64,000 bases of DNA from CAYLLN01 sp964384375. Lineage in GTDB: Bacteria; Planctomycetota; Planctomycetia; Pirellulales; Pirellulaceae. The translations under genes and the position numbers were made by a program. Positions within the stretch are counted from its first letter, which is position 1; each line of letters begins with the position of its first letter. The stretch is taken from contig CAYLLN010000033.1 of NCBI GenBank assembly GCA_964384375.1, positions 3,845 through 67,844 on the forward strand. The letters are read 5' to 3'. The notes under the pieces are model-generated. The model did no database searches. It worked only from the letters and a program-made list of their open reading frames with translations, and was not told where the DNA came from. This document shows positions 1 through 7,692 of this stretch, in pieces.

Positions 1-1362
1 CTTCTGGGTCCAGCCGTTCAGCTTGCCTGGCAGGCGGCGGAACCAGGGCGCGCCGCGCTTCCAGCGGCCTATCGTGCGCGCGGCAAGCCAGGTCATGGCG
101 CGATACATCCACGGACGGCGAAGCGTGCGAGCCCACATACCATAGGCCAGCGATTCGAGCTTGCTCCCCTGGCCGGCTTCGTGATGCAATTGCTCGCGAA
201 GCTGAATCAGCATCTCCGGAATCTGAATCTTCACGGGACATGCCGCCTGGCAAGCGCCGCAGAGGCTCGACGCATGCGGCAAGTGGTGATTGGCGGCCAG
301 ACCGTCGTAGAGCGGCGTGAGGACGGCACCGATCGGGCCGGAATAGACGCCGCCGTAGGCGTGGCCGCCGACGCTGCGATAAATGGGGCAGGCGTTGAGG
401 CACGCTCCGCAGCGGATGCAGAACAAGCTCTCCCGCAGCGGGCTGCCGAGAATCCGCGAGCGGCCGTTGTCGAGGATGACGAGGTGAAATTCCTCGGCCC
501 CGTCGAGTTCCCCCGGTCGGCGCGCCCCGGTGATGATCTGCGTATAGACCGAGAGCTTCTGTCCGGTTGCAGCTCGGGCAAGCACCTTCAGGAAGTACGG
601 CAGGTCGGCGAGCTTCGGAATGACCTTTTCCATCCCCATGATCGCGATGTGGCACTTGGGCAGGGCGCACGTAAGCCGGCCGTTTCCCTCGTTCGTGATG
701 AGCACAATCGAGCCGGTTTCGGCGATGGCGAAGTTCGCGCCGGAGATCCCCACTTCGGCTTCGGCGAACTTCTGCCGCAGGGCCTTGCGGGCGAATCCCG
801 CCAGCACCTCGCGCTCCGCTGGCAGGCGTTCGCCGGCGGGCTTACTGAGGATCTCGGCAATCTGCTCGGCGGTGAGATGGAGTGCGGGACCGACGATGTG
901 CGAAGGACGATGGCCGGCAAGCTGAATGATGTACTCGCCGAGGTCCGTCTCGACTGCCTCAATGCCGGCATGTTCCAAAGCGTGATTGAGGTGAATCTCC
1001 TCGGTCGTCATCGACTTCGATTTGACAACCTTCGTCGCGTTTCGCTTCTGAATGATCTCGACGATCAGCCGGCAGGCTTCCGTCCCGTCGTCGGCAAAGT
1101 GGACGGTTCCGCCGCGGGCCTGCACGCTCTTTTCCAGCGTGGCGAGGTGCTGGTCAAGTTCCGCAAGCGTATGGTCCTTGATCATCCTGGCGCGCTCGCG
1201 AACCAGGTCCGAATTGGGCAATGCCGCAAAGGCGTCCCGATTGCGCTGACCGAGCGTATCGCCAAGCTGCCCCAGGATGCGCTGCAAGCTGGGAGTGGCG
1301 AGCGCTTCGGCGGAAGCGTCCAGAAACTCGTGGTGCGTTTCGCGGAGGTAGTCGGTGGGCAC
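1..1362 (-). CDS. lutB: LutB-type lactate utilisation iron-sulfur protein (partial, C-terminus off the window)
   Basis: Read on the minus strand, one frame stays open from a GTG at 1362 to the window edge, giving 454 codons without a stop. The first 300 or so residues form a LUD domain (visible pieces are VGISGANFAIAETGSIVL and TCALPKCHIAIMGMEK). It is followed by two ferredoxin-type cysteine clusters, CIRCGACLNACP near residue 309 and CGACQAACP near residue 366, which are the 4Fe-4S ligands of LutB/YkgF proteins. The family usually runs to about 470-490 residues, so only a short tail is missing. LutB works with LutA and LutC in oxidising L-lactate to pyruvate in the cytoplasm; neither partner is in the window, and they could lie beyond the left edge. 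GTG is chosen because an in-frame TAA (1369-1371) lies just upstream; no good ribosome binding site is visible. Confidence 0.9.
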   Translation of the reverse strand, partial: MPTDYLRETHHEFLDASAEALATPSLQRILGQLGDTLGQRNRDAFAALPNSDLVRERARMIKDHTLAELDQHLATLEKSVQARGGTVHFADDGTEACRLIVEIIQKRNATKVVKSKSMTTEEIHLNHALEHAGIEAVETDLGEYIIQLAGHRPSHIVGPALHLTAEQIAEILSKPAGERLPAEREVLAGFARKALRQKFAEAEVGISGANFAIAETGSIVLITNEGNGRLTCALPKCHIAIMGMEKVIPKLADLPYFLKVLARAATGQKLSVYTQIITGARRPGELDGAEEFHLVILDNGRSRILGSPLRESLFCIRCGACLNACPIYRSVGGHAYGGVYSGPIGAVLTPLYDGLAANHHLPHASSLCGACQAACPVKIQIPEMLIQLREQLHHEAGQGSKLESLAYGMWARTLRRPWMYRAMTWLAARTIGRWKRGAPWFRRLPGKLNGWTQK

Positions 1363-1368
1363 GGAGGA

Positions 1369-1908
1369 TTAGGGCGGAAGGGGTTCGGGATTCGAGGATC
1401 GGGGTTCGGGACCGGGAGGGCGCGGCTCCTGCCGAGCCGGCGTTTCAGTAGTGCCAATGGCAATTGTCGCAATCGAGATCATCGGCAGCAGGGCGATGAG
1501 CACGGCGACGATCGTCACGGCACGTGGCGGGCGAGCCTTCCGGACGTAATACGTAATTGGAGTCAGCGTCAGCACGAGCAAGCCGGAGACGACCGCCACG
1601 ATCATCAGTGTGCTGGGAATCAGGTACAGGGCGTTCGGCCGATCAACCGGAACCTGCACCTGTCGGGCAACCAACCACATGGCAAAGGCCACGACCTGAG
1701 CGGCAGCGCACGAGAGCGTGAGGAGCATCCAGGCGACGGTGGTCGCGACGGCCCCGCGCGACTCATCGGCATCGGGAAGCGTATCTGCCGCCTTCGCGGG
1801 GGGCGTGGGTTTTTTGGAGGGCAAGGGGGAATCCGCGTGTGCGGTGGTGATCGTTACAAGCGACAGAAACGACACAAGCGCGAAATCGCCCGTGCCGGCG
1901 CGTGGCAT
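1369..1908 (-). CDS. hypothetical membrane protein with signal-like N-terminus
   Basis: This 179-residue protein has no family I recognise. The N-terminus (SFLSLVTITTAHA) looks like a signal peptide, followed by a Pro/Lys-rich stretch. Three hydrophobic segments follow, around residues 55-80, 95-120 and 130-150, so it is probably an inner-membrane protein. The stop lies 6 bases before the lutB GTG, so the two may be cotranscribed. The last 20 residues are Pro/Glu-rich and are encoded by a GGTTCGGG-type tandem tract (about 1380-1440) resembling a repeat near 60740, which suggests that the original C-terminus was extended by repeat DNA. The function is unknown. Confidence 0.65.
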   Translation of the reverse strand: MPRAGTGDFALVSFLSLVTITTAHADSPLPSKKPTPPAKAADTLPDADESRGAVATTVAWMLLTLSCAAAQVVAFAMWLVARQVQVPVDRPNALYLIPSTLMIVAVVSGLLVLTLTPITYYVRKARPPRAVTIVAVLIALLPMISIATIAIGTTETPARQEPRPPGPEPRSSNPEPLPP

Positions 1909-2161
1909 TTGGCCCGCGCATCGCCATCATAGTCGGAATTGTCGTTCCTCGGCAGGCGCTCGGTTTGCCCCAGGGTGCTTCGTGAACTAGTTTTTCGCTG
2001 GCGGGCGAACTTACTCCTCTGATCGCCTGCCAAGCGCGGCTTTGACATCTCCCCACATCGGGCACTCGCCCGCCAAGTCGGACTCGCGCACGACAAATTT
2101 TTGGCATCCGTCTCCGCCGCCCGGCGGCGGGGTTCCTTGTCTCCTTGAAAGCGCGACCACC

Positions 2162-3280
2162 GTGACTGCCACCCTCGCAACGGGAACGCTCGCTGCCTCG
2201 TGGCGGCCCATTGAAATGGCCGCCGCGGAACTGCGACACGAATGTACGGCCCTGGACCAGTTGGTGCAGGAGCTGTTTGCCGATCTGGATCGCCTGCGGA
2301 GCGAACTGGAACTCAAGGCCGACGAGGTTGAAGAGGGCCGCCGCCGCCTGGCTGAACGGGGCAGGCAACTGGCCGATCAGCGGAAGGAAGTCGGCCGGCT
2401 TTCCCATCAGATCGAGCAACAGGACGGGCAACTGCGCGAAGCGCTCGGCGAACTCCGCGGCATGCGCGAGCAGCTCAATCACGAGCGACAGCGGGCGCAG
2501 GATCACGAAGCCCAAGAGACCACCAACTTGCAGCAGCGGCTGTCGCAGCTCGAAAGCGAGCGCGACGAACTGCGGCGGCACTGCGACGCGCTGAAGGCTC
2601 AGGCTGCTGCCGGTGGCGGCAATGGCGGGGCCGATGTAGTCACGCCCCTGATGGGCGAACTGGCCGAGCTCCGCCGGCACTGCGAAGCACTGCAGGCACA
2701 GGCGGTGAGTGCAAGCACGAATAGCAATAACACCAATCACGGTGATGTCGTGACGCCGCTCATGAGCGAACTAGCTGAACTGCGGCGGCACGTACTCGAA
2801 ACACGTTCGGAACTTTCTGGCGCTATTGACCGGGCCGCGGCAACTCGCAGCGAGGCCGGACCAGCCGTCGTCAGTGTTTCGCCCGAAGACGGCGAGCGCT
2901 ATCTGGCTGCCGAGAAGGAGCGGGCCGAACTCGAAGCGGAGCTGGAACTCGTCCGCACGCGGGCCAGCGAGCTGCAAGAGACGGTCGCCCAGCAGAAACG
3001 GGAACTGGCCGACCAGCGCGAAGAACTGCAGTCGGAGCTGAAGCTCCTGCGACAACTGATCGAACAACAGTCGGACCTGATGGCCGCCGGCGAAGATTCG
3101 CGGCGTGAGAATGTGAACGTAACGGTCACACGCCCCGGCCCGGCAGTAACGCTGGTCCGCCCGCCGGTGGCCGACGACGATGCCCCTGCCGCGGCCGACC
3201 CCGTGGTCAGCTCGGTGATGGCCCAGTTTGCTCGACTTCAAAAGGACGTCGCCCAGCGGCGTCAGAAAGTGAAGAAATAA
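2162..3280 (+). CDS. coiled-coil protein, first gene of the GTPase cassette
   Basis: The protein has 372 residues from a GTG at 2162. Almost all of residues 20-330 is Glu/Arg/Leu/Gln-rich with heptad-like spacing (LDRLRSELELKADEVEEGRR; REELQSELKLLRQLIEQQ), broken by two related linkers that each contain a VVTPLM-ELAELRRH motif. These linkers look like an internal duplication. No enzymatic motif or membrane segment is visible. The frame stays open upstream to an ATG at 2042, but that extension is Pro/Ser-rich and unlike the rest, so the GTG is preferred; the start is uncertain. The gene precedes the FGE-fold, GTPase and GAP1-like genes on the same strand with a 112-base gap. In that context it could be a scaffold or sensor of the system; this is inference. 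Confidence 0.7.
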   Translation: MTATLATGTLAASWRPIEMAAAELRHECTALDQLVQELFADLDRLRSELELKADEVEEGRRRLAERGRQLADQRKEVGRLSHQIEQQDGQLREALGELRGMREQLNHERQRAQDHEAQETTNLQQRLSQLESERDELRRHCDALKAQAAAGGGNGGADVVTPLMGELAELRRHCEALQAQAVSASTNSNNTNHGDVVTPLMSELAELRRHVLETRSELSGAIDRAAATRSEAGPAVVSVSPEDGERYLAAEKERAELEAELELVRTRASELQETVAQQKRELADQREELQSELKLLRQLIEQQSDLMAAGEDSRRENVNVTVTRPGPAVTLVRPPVADDDAPAAADPVVSSVMAQFARLQKDVAQRRQKVKK

Positions 3281-3392
3281 CCATTCCGGCCGGCGGCAAC
3301 TTGCTGTCGGCTGTGGCCCGGATCGATTTTGCCCCTTCAGAGTCGCGAGGCTAAGAACCGCGCGGCTCGAGAATCGAACGAGGAAGATCGTC

Positions 3393-4616
3393 ATGCGACG
3401 TTTCCTGACAGTGAATTGGATCCTGGTGGGCGCGGTACCAGCTTGCTTGGTGCTGGCGGTGCTCACGGGATACTGGACGGCCGGCGCGGTTGCGGCTGCT
3501 GGGGCGCTATGCGTCCTGGCAATTCGCAATCCGCACTGGCGGCCGAAGTTCGGTCAGCACAATAAGCTGCCCGACCACCTGCCAAATCAAACCGAGGAGT
3601 GGACCGCGCCGCCGGCGCCACGTCCCCCCACGGCTCGCCGCGCCGCTGCCGACGATAGTCTCGTCGAGCAGATGATCGCGCAAGGCCGTGAAGCTTTACT
3701 CCTGCGGCCGCAAATCGCGGCAAACCTGAACGACACCGATCTCGCATCGGCTCAAGTAGCGCTCGACGAGTCGATGGCGATCGTCCCGCAAGGCGTGGTC
3801 CTGATGCGGGCCCGCTGCTTTGACGATCTCGAAGAAGCCGACAAGCCGCGCGGCGAGCGCCTCGTGCAGGCCGAGGGCTTCTTCCTCGACCGCTTCCCGG
3901 TCACGAATGGGCAATATCAGCTCTTCGTCGATCATGGCGGCTACGAACAGATGTCGCTGTGGGACGAGTCAATCTGGCCGGCCGTGCTCGGCTTCACCGA
4001 TTCCACTGGACAGCCCGGCCCACGGTACTGGCAAAACGGCAAGTTCCCGGCCGGCAAAGAGGACCATCCGGTCGTCGGCATCTGCTGGTATGAAGCCGGG
4101 GCCTTCGCCCGCTGGGTTGGAAAGCGCCTGCCGACCGATCCCGAATGGGTGAAGGCGGGCGCGTGGCCGGTCGCCGCAGAAAATGGCAAACCCGTGCAAC
4201 GCAAGCACCCGTGGGGCGATGCGATGGATCGCCGCCTGGTGAACCTGTGGGGGAGCGGCGTCAACGACACGATCCCCGTCACCGCCTCGCCCGGCAGTTC
4301 GAGCGTGGGGGGCGTGCAGCAGCTTGTCGGCAATGTCTGGGAATGGACCGGCTCGTCGTTCGGCACGTGGGAACCCGCGGGTCGCAAGATTGAAACGGCG
4401 ATGCCGCTCAAGAGCATTCGGGGCGGCGCGTTCGACACGTATTTCGACATGCAGGCCCAGTGCCAGTTCCAAAGCGGCGAAACGGCCTTGGCACGCAAGC
4501 ACAACATCGGCTTCCGGTGCGCCCTCGGCTTTTGCGATGTGGTGCTCACGCACGGTGCGGCCGAGCCGGATTATCCGGCGGCAAAGACCCCCGAACACGA
4601 AGAGGTGGTGGCATGA
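3393..4616 (+). CDS. membrane-anchored FGE-sulfatase (SUMF1) fold protein
   Basis: The protein has 407 residues, an ATG start and a GAGGAAG ribosome binding site. Residues 5-45 hold two hydrophobic segments (LTVNWILVGAVPACLVLAVL and TAGAVAAAGALCVLAI). A linker follows, and then an FGE-sulfatase domain from about residue 125 to the end. Diagnostic pieces are FFLDRFPVTNGQYQLFV, HPVVGICWYEAGAFARWVGK, RLPTDPEWVKAG, LVGNVWEWTGS, SIRGGAF and NIGFRCALG. True formylglycine-generating enzymes carry two copper-binding cysteines just after RGG-(S/A)-F; here that stretch reads RGGAFDTYFDMQAQC, so the pair is absent. The domain is therefore probably a ligand-binding fold and not an oxidase. The stop overlaps the next start (ATGA), so it is translationally coupled to the GTPase gene. 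Confidence 0.85.
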   Translation: MRRFLTVNWILVGAVPACLVLAVLTGYWTAGAVAAAGALCVLAIRNPHWRPKFGQHNKLPDHLPNQTEEWTAPPAPRPPTARRAAADDSLVEQMIAQGREALLLRPQIAANLNDTDLASAQVALDESMAIVPQGVVLMRARCFDDLEEADKPRGERLVQAEGFFLDRFPVTNGQYQLFVDHGGYEQMSLWDESIWPAVLGFTDSTGQPGPRYWQNGKFPAGKEDHPVVGICWYEAGAFARWVGKRLPTDPEWVKAGAWPVAAENGKPVQRKHPWGDAMDRRLVNLWGSGVNDTIPVTASPGSSSVGGVQQLVGNVWEWTGSSFGTWEPAGRKIETAMPLKSIRGGAFDTYFDMQAQCQFQSGETALARKHNIGFRCALGFCDVVLTHGAAEPDYPAAKTPEHEEVVA

Positions 4617-5518
4617 GAGGCTCCGGCACACTCGAAATGGACTCGTATCGCCTCGCAGCGTACACGGTCCCCTGTCCTTGCTACATCTGCGGCGGCGGCA
4701 ACAATTTCGACTCGGAATTGTGCCGCCACTGCCACGCTCCGATGGCGTTGGCCCATCAGGCGAACACGCAGAAGATCCATCCGCGAATGATTGCGGCGAT
4801 CGGCCCGTCCGGCGCGGGAAAAACCGTGTATCTGGGCGTCCTCACCGACATGCTCTCTCGGCAGGTCGATGACTTGCAGATGCTCGCTCGCGGCGCGTTT
4901 TCGATCAAGCTGCAGCAGCACGCGATGGCGGCTCTATCGCGCTGCGAATTCCCGCACAAAACGCCAAACGAACCCGACCGCTGGCACTGGGTCCATTGCC
5001 AGGTGCTTCGCAAAAAGAGCAAGCCGGCCGAGCTTATCATGCCGGACCTCGCGGGCGAATCGCTGCTGGAAGAGGTCGATCATCCGAACACCTTCCCGGT
5101 CATTCGCTCGTTCCTGGGCAAATGCTCGGGCGTGCAAGTGCTCATCGACGCGCCGAGTGCCGAAAGCGGACAGAGCGACGAAGACTTTCACACGATGAAG
5201 CTCATCAGCTATCTCTGCGAGCTGCCCGGCGACAAAAAGAACAGTTGGCAGAACCGGCCGGTCTCGCTGGTCTTCACCAAGGGAGACCAATGCGAAAACT
5301 GCTTTGAAGACCCGGTGGCTTTCGCTCGCCGCCACACACCCGGCCTGTACCAGCAGTGCCGCGAACGACTGAAGCGGCACAAGTTCTTCGCCGTTGGCGT
5401 GGCGGGCGCGGTGGGCTTCCGCAATGAGCCGCATGGCCGCGTCCACGTGCCGCTGCGGGTCGAGCCCCGCGGCATCGTCGATCCGTTCAAGTGGCTGCTG
5501 GAGGAACTGGAGAAGTAG
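4613..5518 (+). CDS. zinc-ribbon P-loop GTPase (TRAFAC/DO-GTPase-like)
   Basis: The protein has 301 residues. The ATG overlaps the previous stop by four bases. An N-terminal zinc ribbon has ligands C23-x2-C26 and C37-x2-C40. A Walker A motif GPSGAGKT is at residues 64-71 and is followed by YLGVLTDML. A Walker B/G3-like MPDLAGESLLEE and a guanine-specificity-like TKGD (about 222-225) complete a GTPase core. The C-terminal part has no separate domain that I recognise. Proteins of this layout (zinc ribbon plus TRAFAC-class GTPase) are known partners of GAP1-type proteins in predicted NTPase-driven conflict systems, and a GAP1-like gene follows directly. The TAG stop lies inside the GTAG foot of a REP palindrome (5515-5538). 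Confidence 0.82.
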   Translation: MRGSGTLEMDSYRLAAYTVPCPCYICGGGNNFDSELCRHCHAPMALAHQANTQKIHPRMIAAIGPSGAGKTVYLGVLTDMLSRQVDDLQMLARGAFSIKLQQHAMAALSRCEFPHKTPNEPDRWHWVHCQVLRKKSKPAELIMPDLAGESLLEEVDHPNTFPVIRSFLGKCSGVQVLIDAPSAESGQSDEDFHTMKLISYLCELPGDKKNSWQNRPVSLVFTKGDQCENCFEDPVAFARRHTPGLYQQCRERLKRHKFFAVGVAGAVGFRNEPHGRVHVPLRVEPRGIVDPFKWLLEELEK

Positions 5519-5538
5519 ATCCCGCCGGCCCGGCGGGA
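5515..5538. repeat. REP palindrome overlapping the GTPase stop codon
   Basis: GTAGATCCCGCC at 5515-5526 pairs with GGCGGGA at 5532-5538. The GTAG foot and GATCCCGCC arm match the REP hairpins around the RAYT remnant at 50-52 kb. The TAG of GTAG is the stop codon of the GTPase gene. The hairpin could also act as a transcript stabiliser or weak attenuator within the cassette. Confidence 0.7.
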
Positions 5539-5549
5539 CTGGAAAGTCG

Positions 5550-5620
5550 GTAGGGTGTATGAGCGCAGTGAAATACACCCTGGTTTGGATGGTGCATTTC
5601 GCAGTGCTCATGCACCCTAC
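5550..5620. repeat. imperfect 71-nt palindrome between the GTPase and GAP1-like genes
   Basis: Arm 5550-5579 (GTAGGGTGTATGAGC...) is the reverse complement of 5591-5620 at 25 of 30 positions. Of the five differences, several would form G-U pairs in RNA, so the stem would hold in the transcript. It again begins with GTAG. No ORF of its own is present. Confidence 0.75.
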
Positions 5621-5647
5621 GCTCTGCCCCCTGATCCCCGCCGGGTT

Positions 5648-6415
5648 ATGCGACTGGAACAAGCAATTTTCACGTCGGTCCGCAGCGAGCGGCTGGATGG
5701 CTATCAGCTCGCTGCGCGCTCATCCGGCGTGACCGAGGAACTGGCCAAGGAGCTGACCGGCTGGGGACCGGCGCACGACTCGATGTGGGTCAATGAGCCG
5801 GGGGCGACGAGCGTCAATTGCCACGGCCTGTCCGACAGCCGCGTTTGCATCTCGCTCACGACGCTTTCCGGGGCCGAGTACAGCGGCCGCGGCGGCGGGC
5901 GAGTCTATACGCAGATGCTCGTGCTGCCGCGCGAGGGGCTCGCCAAGTTTGCCGGCGATCCGTTCCTCGTGCTCCGGGCGCTGGCCGCGTCGGGACGTAT
6001 GTTCGTTTATGACCAGGTTCCCAAGGATCTGCCGACGATTCCGCTCATCGGTCGCGCCTCGGGCCAACAGCCCGACTTCGTCGCCGATGTCGTAAACAAA
6101 GCCGGTGCGGAAACGATCGCCGAACTAACCGAAGCCGTCACCGGTTCGCAGGCGGTGAACGTGATCACCGATCTTTCCGTCGAGCGGCTCTTTCAGGCGT
6201 TGCTCTATCATCTGGAGCCCTCCGAACGGCTCGACCTGTCGTTCACAACCGGCCTCAAGCCCTCCAGCCGGCGGCCGTTCAAGCTCTCGATCGTCCCCGA
6301 CGATCCATCGCTCGTTCGCCAATCCCAGCGGATGCACCAGGGACGCGTGATCGAGGTTCTCACCTGCGATCCGCACAGCACGAACCGCCAGCGGCTTACC
6401 GCGGTTCGTCGGTAG
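5648..6415 (+). CDS. GTPase-associated protein 1 (GAP1) N-terminal-domain-like protein
   Basis: The protein has 255 residues from an ATG at 5648 (MRLEQAIFTSVRSERLDGYQ). The opening, the GYQLAARSSG / CHGLSDSRVCISLT layout and the following GGGRVYTQMLVLP segment match my recollection of the GAP1-N family that accompanies TRAFAC-type GTPases in predicted conflict systems. The second half (FVADVVNKAGAETIAELTEA onward, ending SIVPDD) resembles the start of a middle region, but the protein stops early compared with long multidomain members. No membrane segment is visible. Its 3' end overlaps the convergent Lgt-like gene by 20 bases. The family call is by motif memory and needs a profile search. Confidence 0.65.
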   Translation: MRLEQAIFTSVRSERLDGYQLAARSSGVTEELAKELTGWGPAHDSMWVNEPGATSVNCHGLSDSRVCISLTTLSGAEYSGRGGGRVYTQMLVLPREGLAKFAGDPFLVLRALAASGRMFVYDQVPKDLPTIPLIGRASGQQPDFVADVVNKAGAETIAELTEAVTGSQAVNVITDLSVERLFQALLYHLEPSERLDLSFTTGLKPSSRRPFKLSIVPDDPSLVRQSQRMHQGRVIEVLTCDPHSTNRQRLTAVRR

Positions 6416-7157
6416 GTTTCGCCGATCCGGCGTGACTGGGCTCAAATGCCAGCTGCGGCTGTTGCAGGCGTTGGCTGTCGAGAATCCAGAGCCCGATGAA
6501 CACGGGAGCAAGCGCGAGTGCGGCCCATTGATAGCCCGTTAGCCCTAGCCACAATCGCGGTTCGGGGCGAATGAACTCGGTCAGGAAGCGATAGCCGAGA
6601 TACGAGAGGATGTAGAGCTTAACGAGCTGACCGCGGAAGAGCCCTTTCTGCTGGAGCGCGAACAGGATTCCCGTCATCGCCAGGTGAAACGCCGCTTCAT
6701 AGAGCTGTGTCGGATGCCGAACCAGCTTACCTTCGGGCGAATCGAACCGCACACCCCAAGGCAAACTTGTTGGTGCCCCATAGCAGCAGCCGCCAACAAA
6801 GCACGCCAGTCGGCCAATGGCAACTGCCACGGCGACAGGGACCGCAAACGTATCGCCCGTCTTGATCCGAATATCGAGCGTCCATTTGGCGACCTCGACG
6901 CCGAAGTAGCCGCCAACGATGCCGAACATGATCGTCTTGCCGTCGGCGAGCCACGTCGCGCCGCTGGCCAAGCCATCCCAGTCGGCCAGGGCAAACGGCA
7001 GCTTGGCCCCGATCATCGCCCCGCAAAAGCCGCCGATTCCCAGACCCAGCTTTTGCCACCACAAGAGCGGCAGTTTCGCCTGCCACCGGCGCAGCAGCAC
7101 GCTCAGCACCGTCAGTGCCGCCAGCATCACCAGGGCGTAGCGGAGATCATGGTTCAC
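6396..7157 (-). CDS. prolipoprotein diacylglyceryl transferase (Lgt) family membrane protein
   Basis: The 253-residue protein is very hydrophobic, with about seven membrane segments. The Lgt signatures are GRLACFVGGCCYG (counterpart of the conserved GR-x-NF motif), HPTQLYEA (near residue 150) and FIRPEPR (near 195). The HGGL motif of classical Lgt, which carries a conserved His, is replaced by VGGYFGV. It may therefore act on another acceptor or donor, or be an Lgt-fold relative. The GTG start at 7157 is preceded by GGAGGGAG and overlaps the stop of the upstream gene. It is the last gene of a tightly packed operon with a radical SAM enzyme, which points to lipid or lipoprotein modification (inference). 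Confidence 0.8.
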   Translation of the reverse strand: MNHDLRYALVMLAALTVLSVLLRRWQAKLPLLWWQKLGLGIGGFCGAMIGAKLPFALADWDGLASGATWLADGKTIMFGIVGGYFGVEVAKWTLDIRIKTGDTFAVPVAVAVAIGRLACFVGGCCYGAPTSLPWGVRFDSPEGKLVRHPTQLYEAAFHLAMTGILFALQQKGLFRGQLVKLYILSYLGYRFLTEFIRPEPRLWLGLTGYQWAALALAPVFIGLWILDSQRLQQPQLAFEPSHAGSAKPTDEPR

Positions 7158-7690
7158 TAGCTCCCTCCACCTAGTGCCTCAAAGCACTGCTGGATGAGAG
7201 CGATGAACATCGCAAAGATGACGAGTACGAGAACAGCGAGCGTCACAACTACGACGATGACGGTCGTCAGAACCGTGCCCGCCAGTGTCGTCGTTGCGAC
7301 GGCCGCGGTTTTCCCCGGCGTCCACGGCTGGCCACGAGTACGAGCAGCCGTCGAACCGATGAGCACGACGAGCAACGTGGGAAGGACGATGACAGCGTAA
7401 ATCGTCGCGACGATCCAATCCTGCGACACCGCTACGCCAAAGCCAAGTACCGCGACGACGACCACGGCGAGCCAGGTGAGCAGTCGCTGCTGTGCGGGCG
7501 ACATGCCGACAACCTCGGCGGCGATGATCTCGTCCTGATCCTTGATTTCCAGGATTTCCTTGGCAGGTGCGACGAGTGCCGGAAGTTCGCTGCCGCAGAG
7601 CCAGCAGAACCGCCCTTGCGGATGGCGACTGGCTCCACATGCCGAGCAAGTGGCAAAAGGAGAATCGGGTTGAGGTGGTTGGTTGGACAC
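7157..7690 (-). CDS. zinc-ribbon membrane protein of the radical SAM operon
   Basis: The protein has 177 residues from a GTG at 7690, two bases after the radical SAM stop. An N-terminal zinc ribbon (CSACGASRHPQGRFCWLCG, about residues 14-32) precedes a short acidic linker. Three to four membrane helices follow (LLTWLAVVVVAVLGFGVAV; YAVIVLPTLLVVLIG; a long Val/Leu-rich segment near the C-terminus). The family is unknown. The zinc ribbon is predicted to face the cytoplasm. Overlap with the next start shows coupling to the Lgt-like gene. A longer upstream reading frame exists but would run into the radical SAM gene. Confidence 0.7.
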   Translation of the reverse strand: MSNQPPQPDSPFATCSACGASRHPQGRFCWLCGSELPALVAPAKEILEIKDQDEIIAAEVVGMSPAQQRLLTWLAVVVVAVLGFGVAVSQDWIVATIYAVIVLPTLLVVLIGSTAARTRGQPWTPGKTAAVATTTLAGTVLTTVIVVVVTLAVLVLVIFAMFIALIQQCFEALGGGS

Positions 7691-7692
7691 GG

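Noticed and set aside
181..1932. 583-residue plus-strand reading frame
   Set aside because: It is antisense to lutB and the 1369-1908 gene; its sequence has no domain and reflects GC-rich codon bias.
6396..7157. Canonical lgt
   Set aside because: The HGGL motif with its conserved His is missing and the neighbours are not typical, so only the family name is used.
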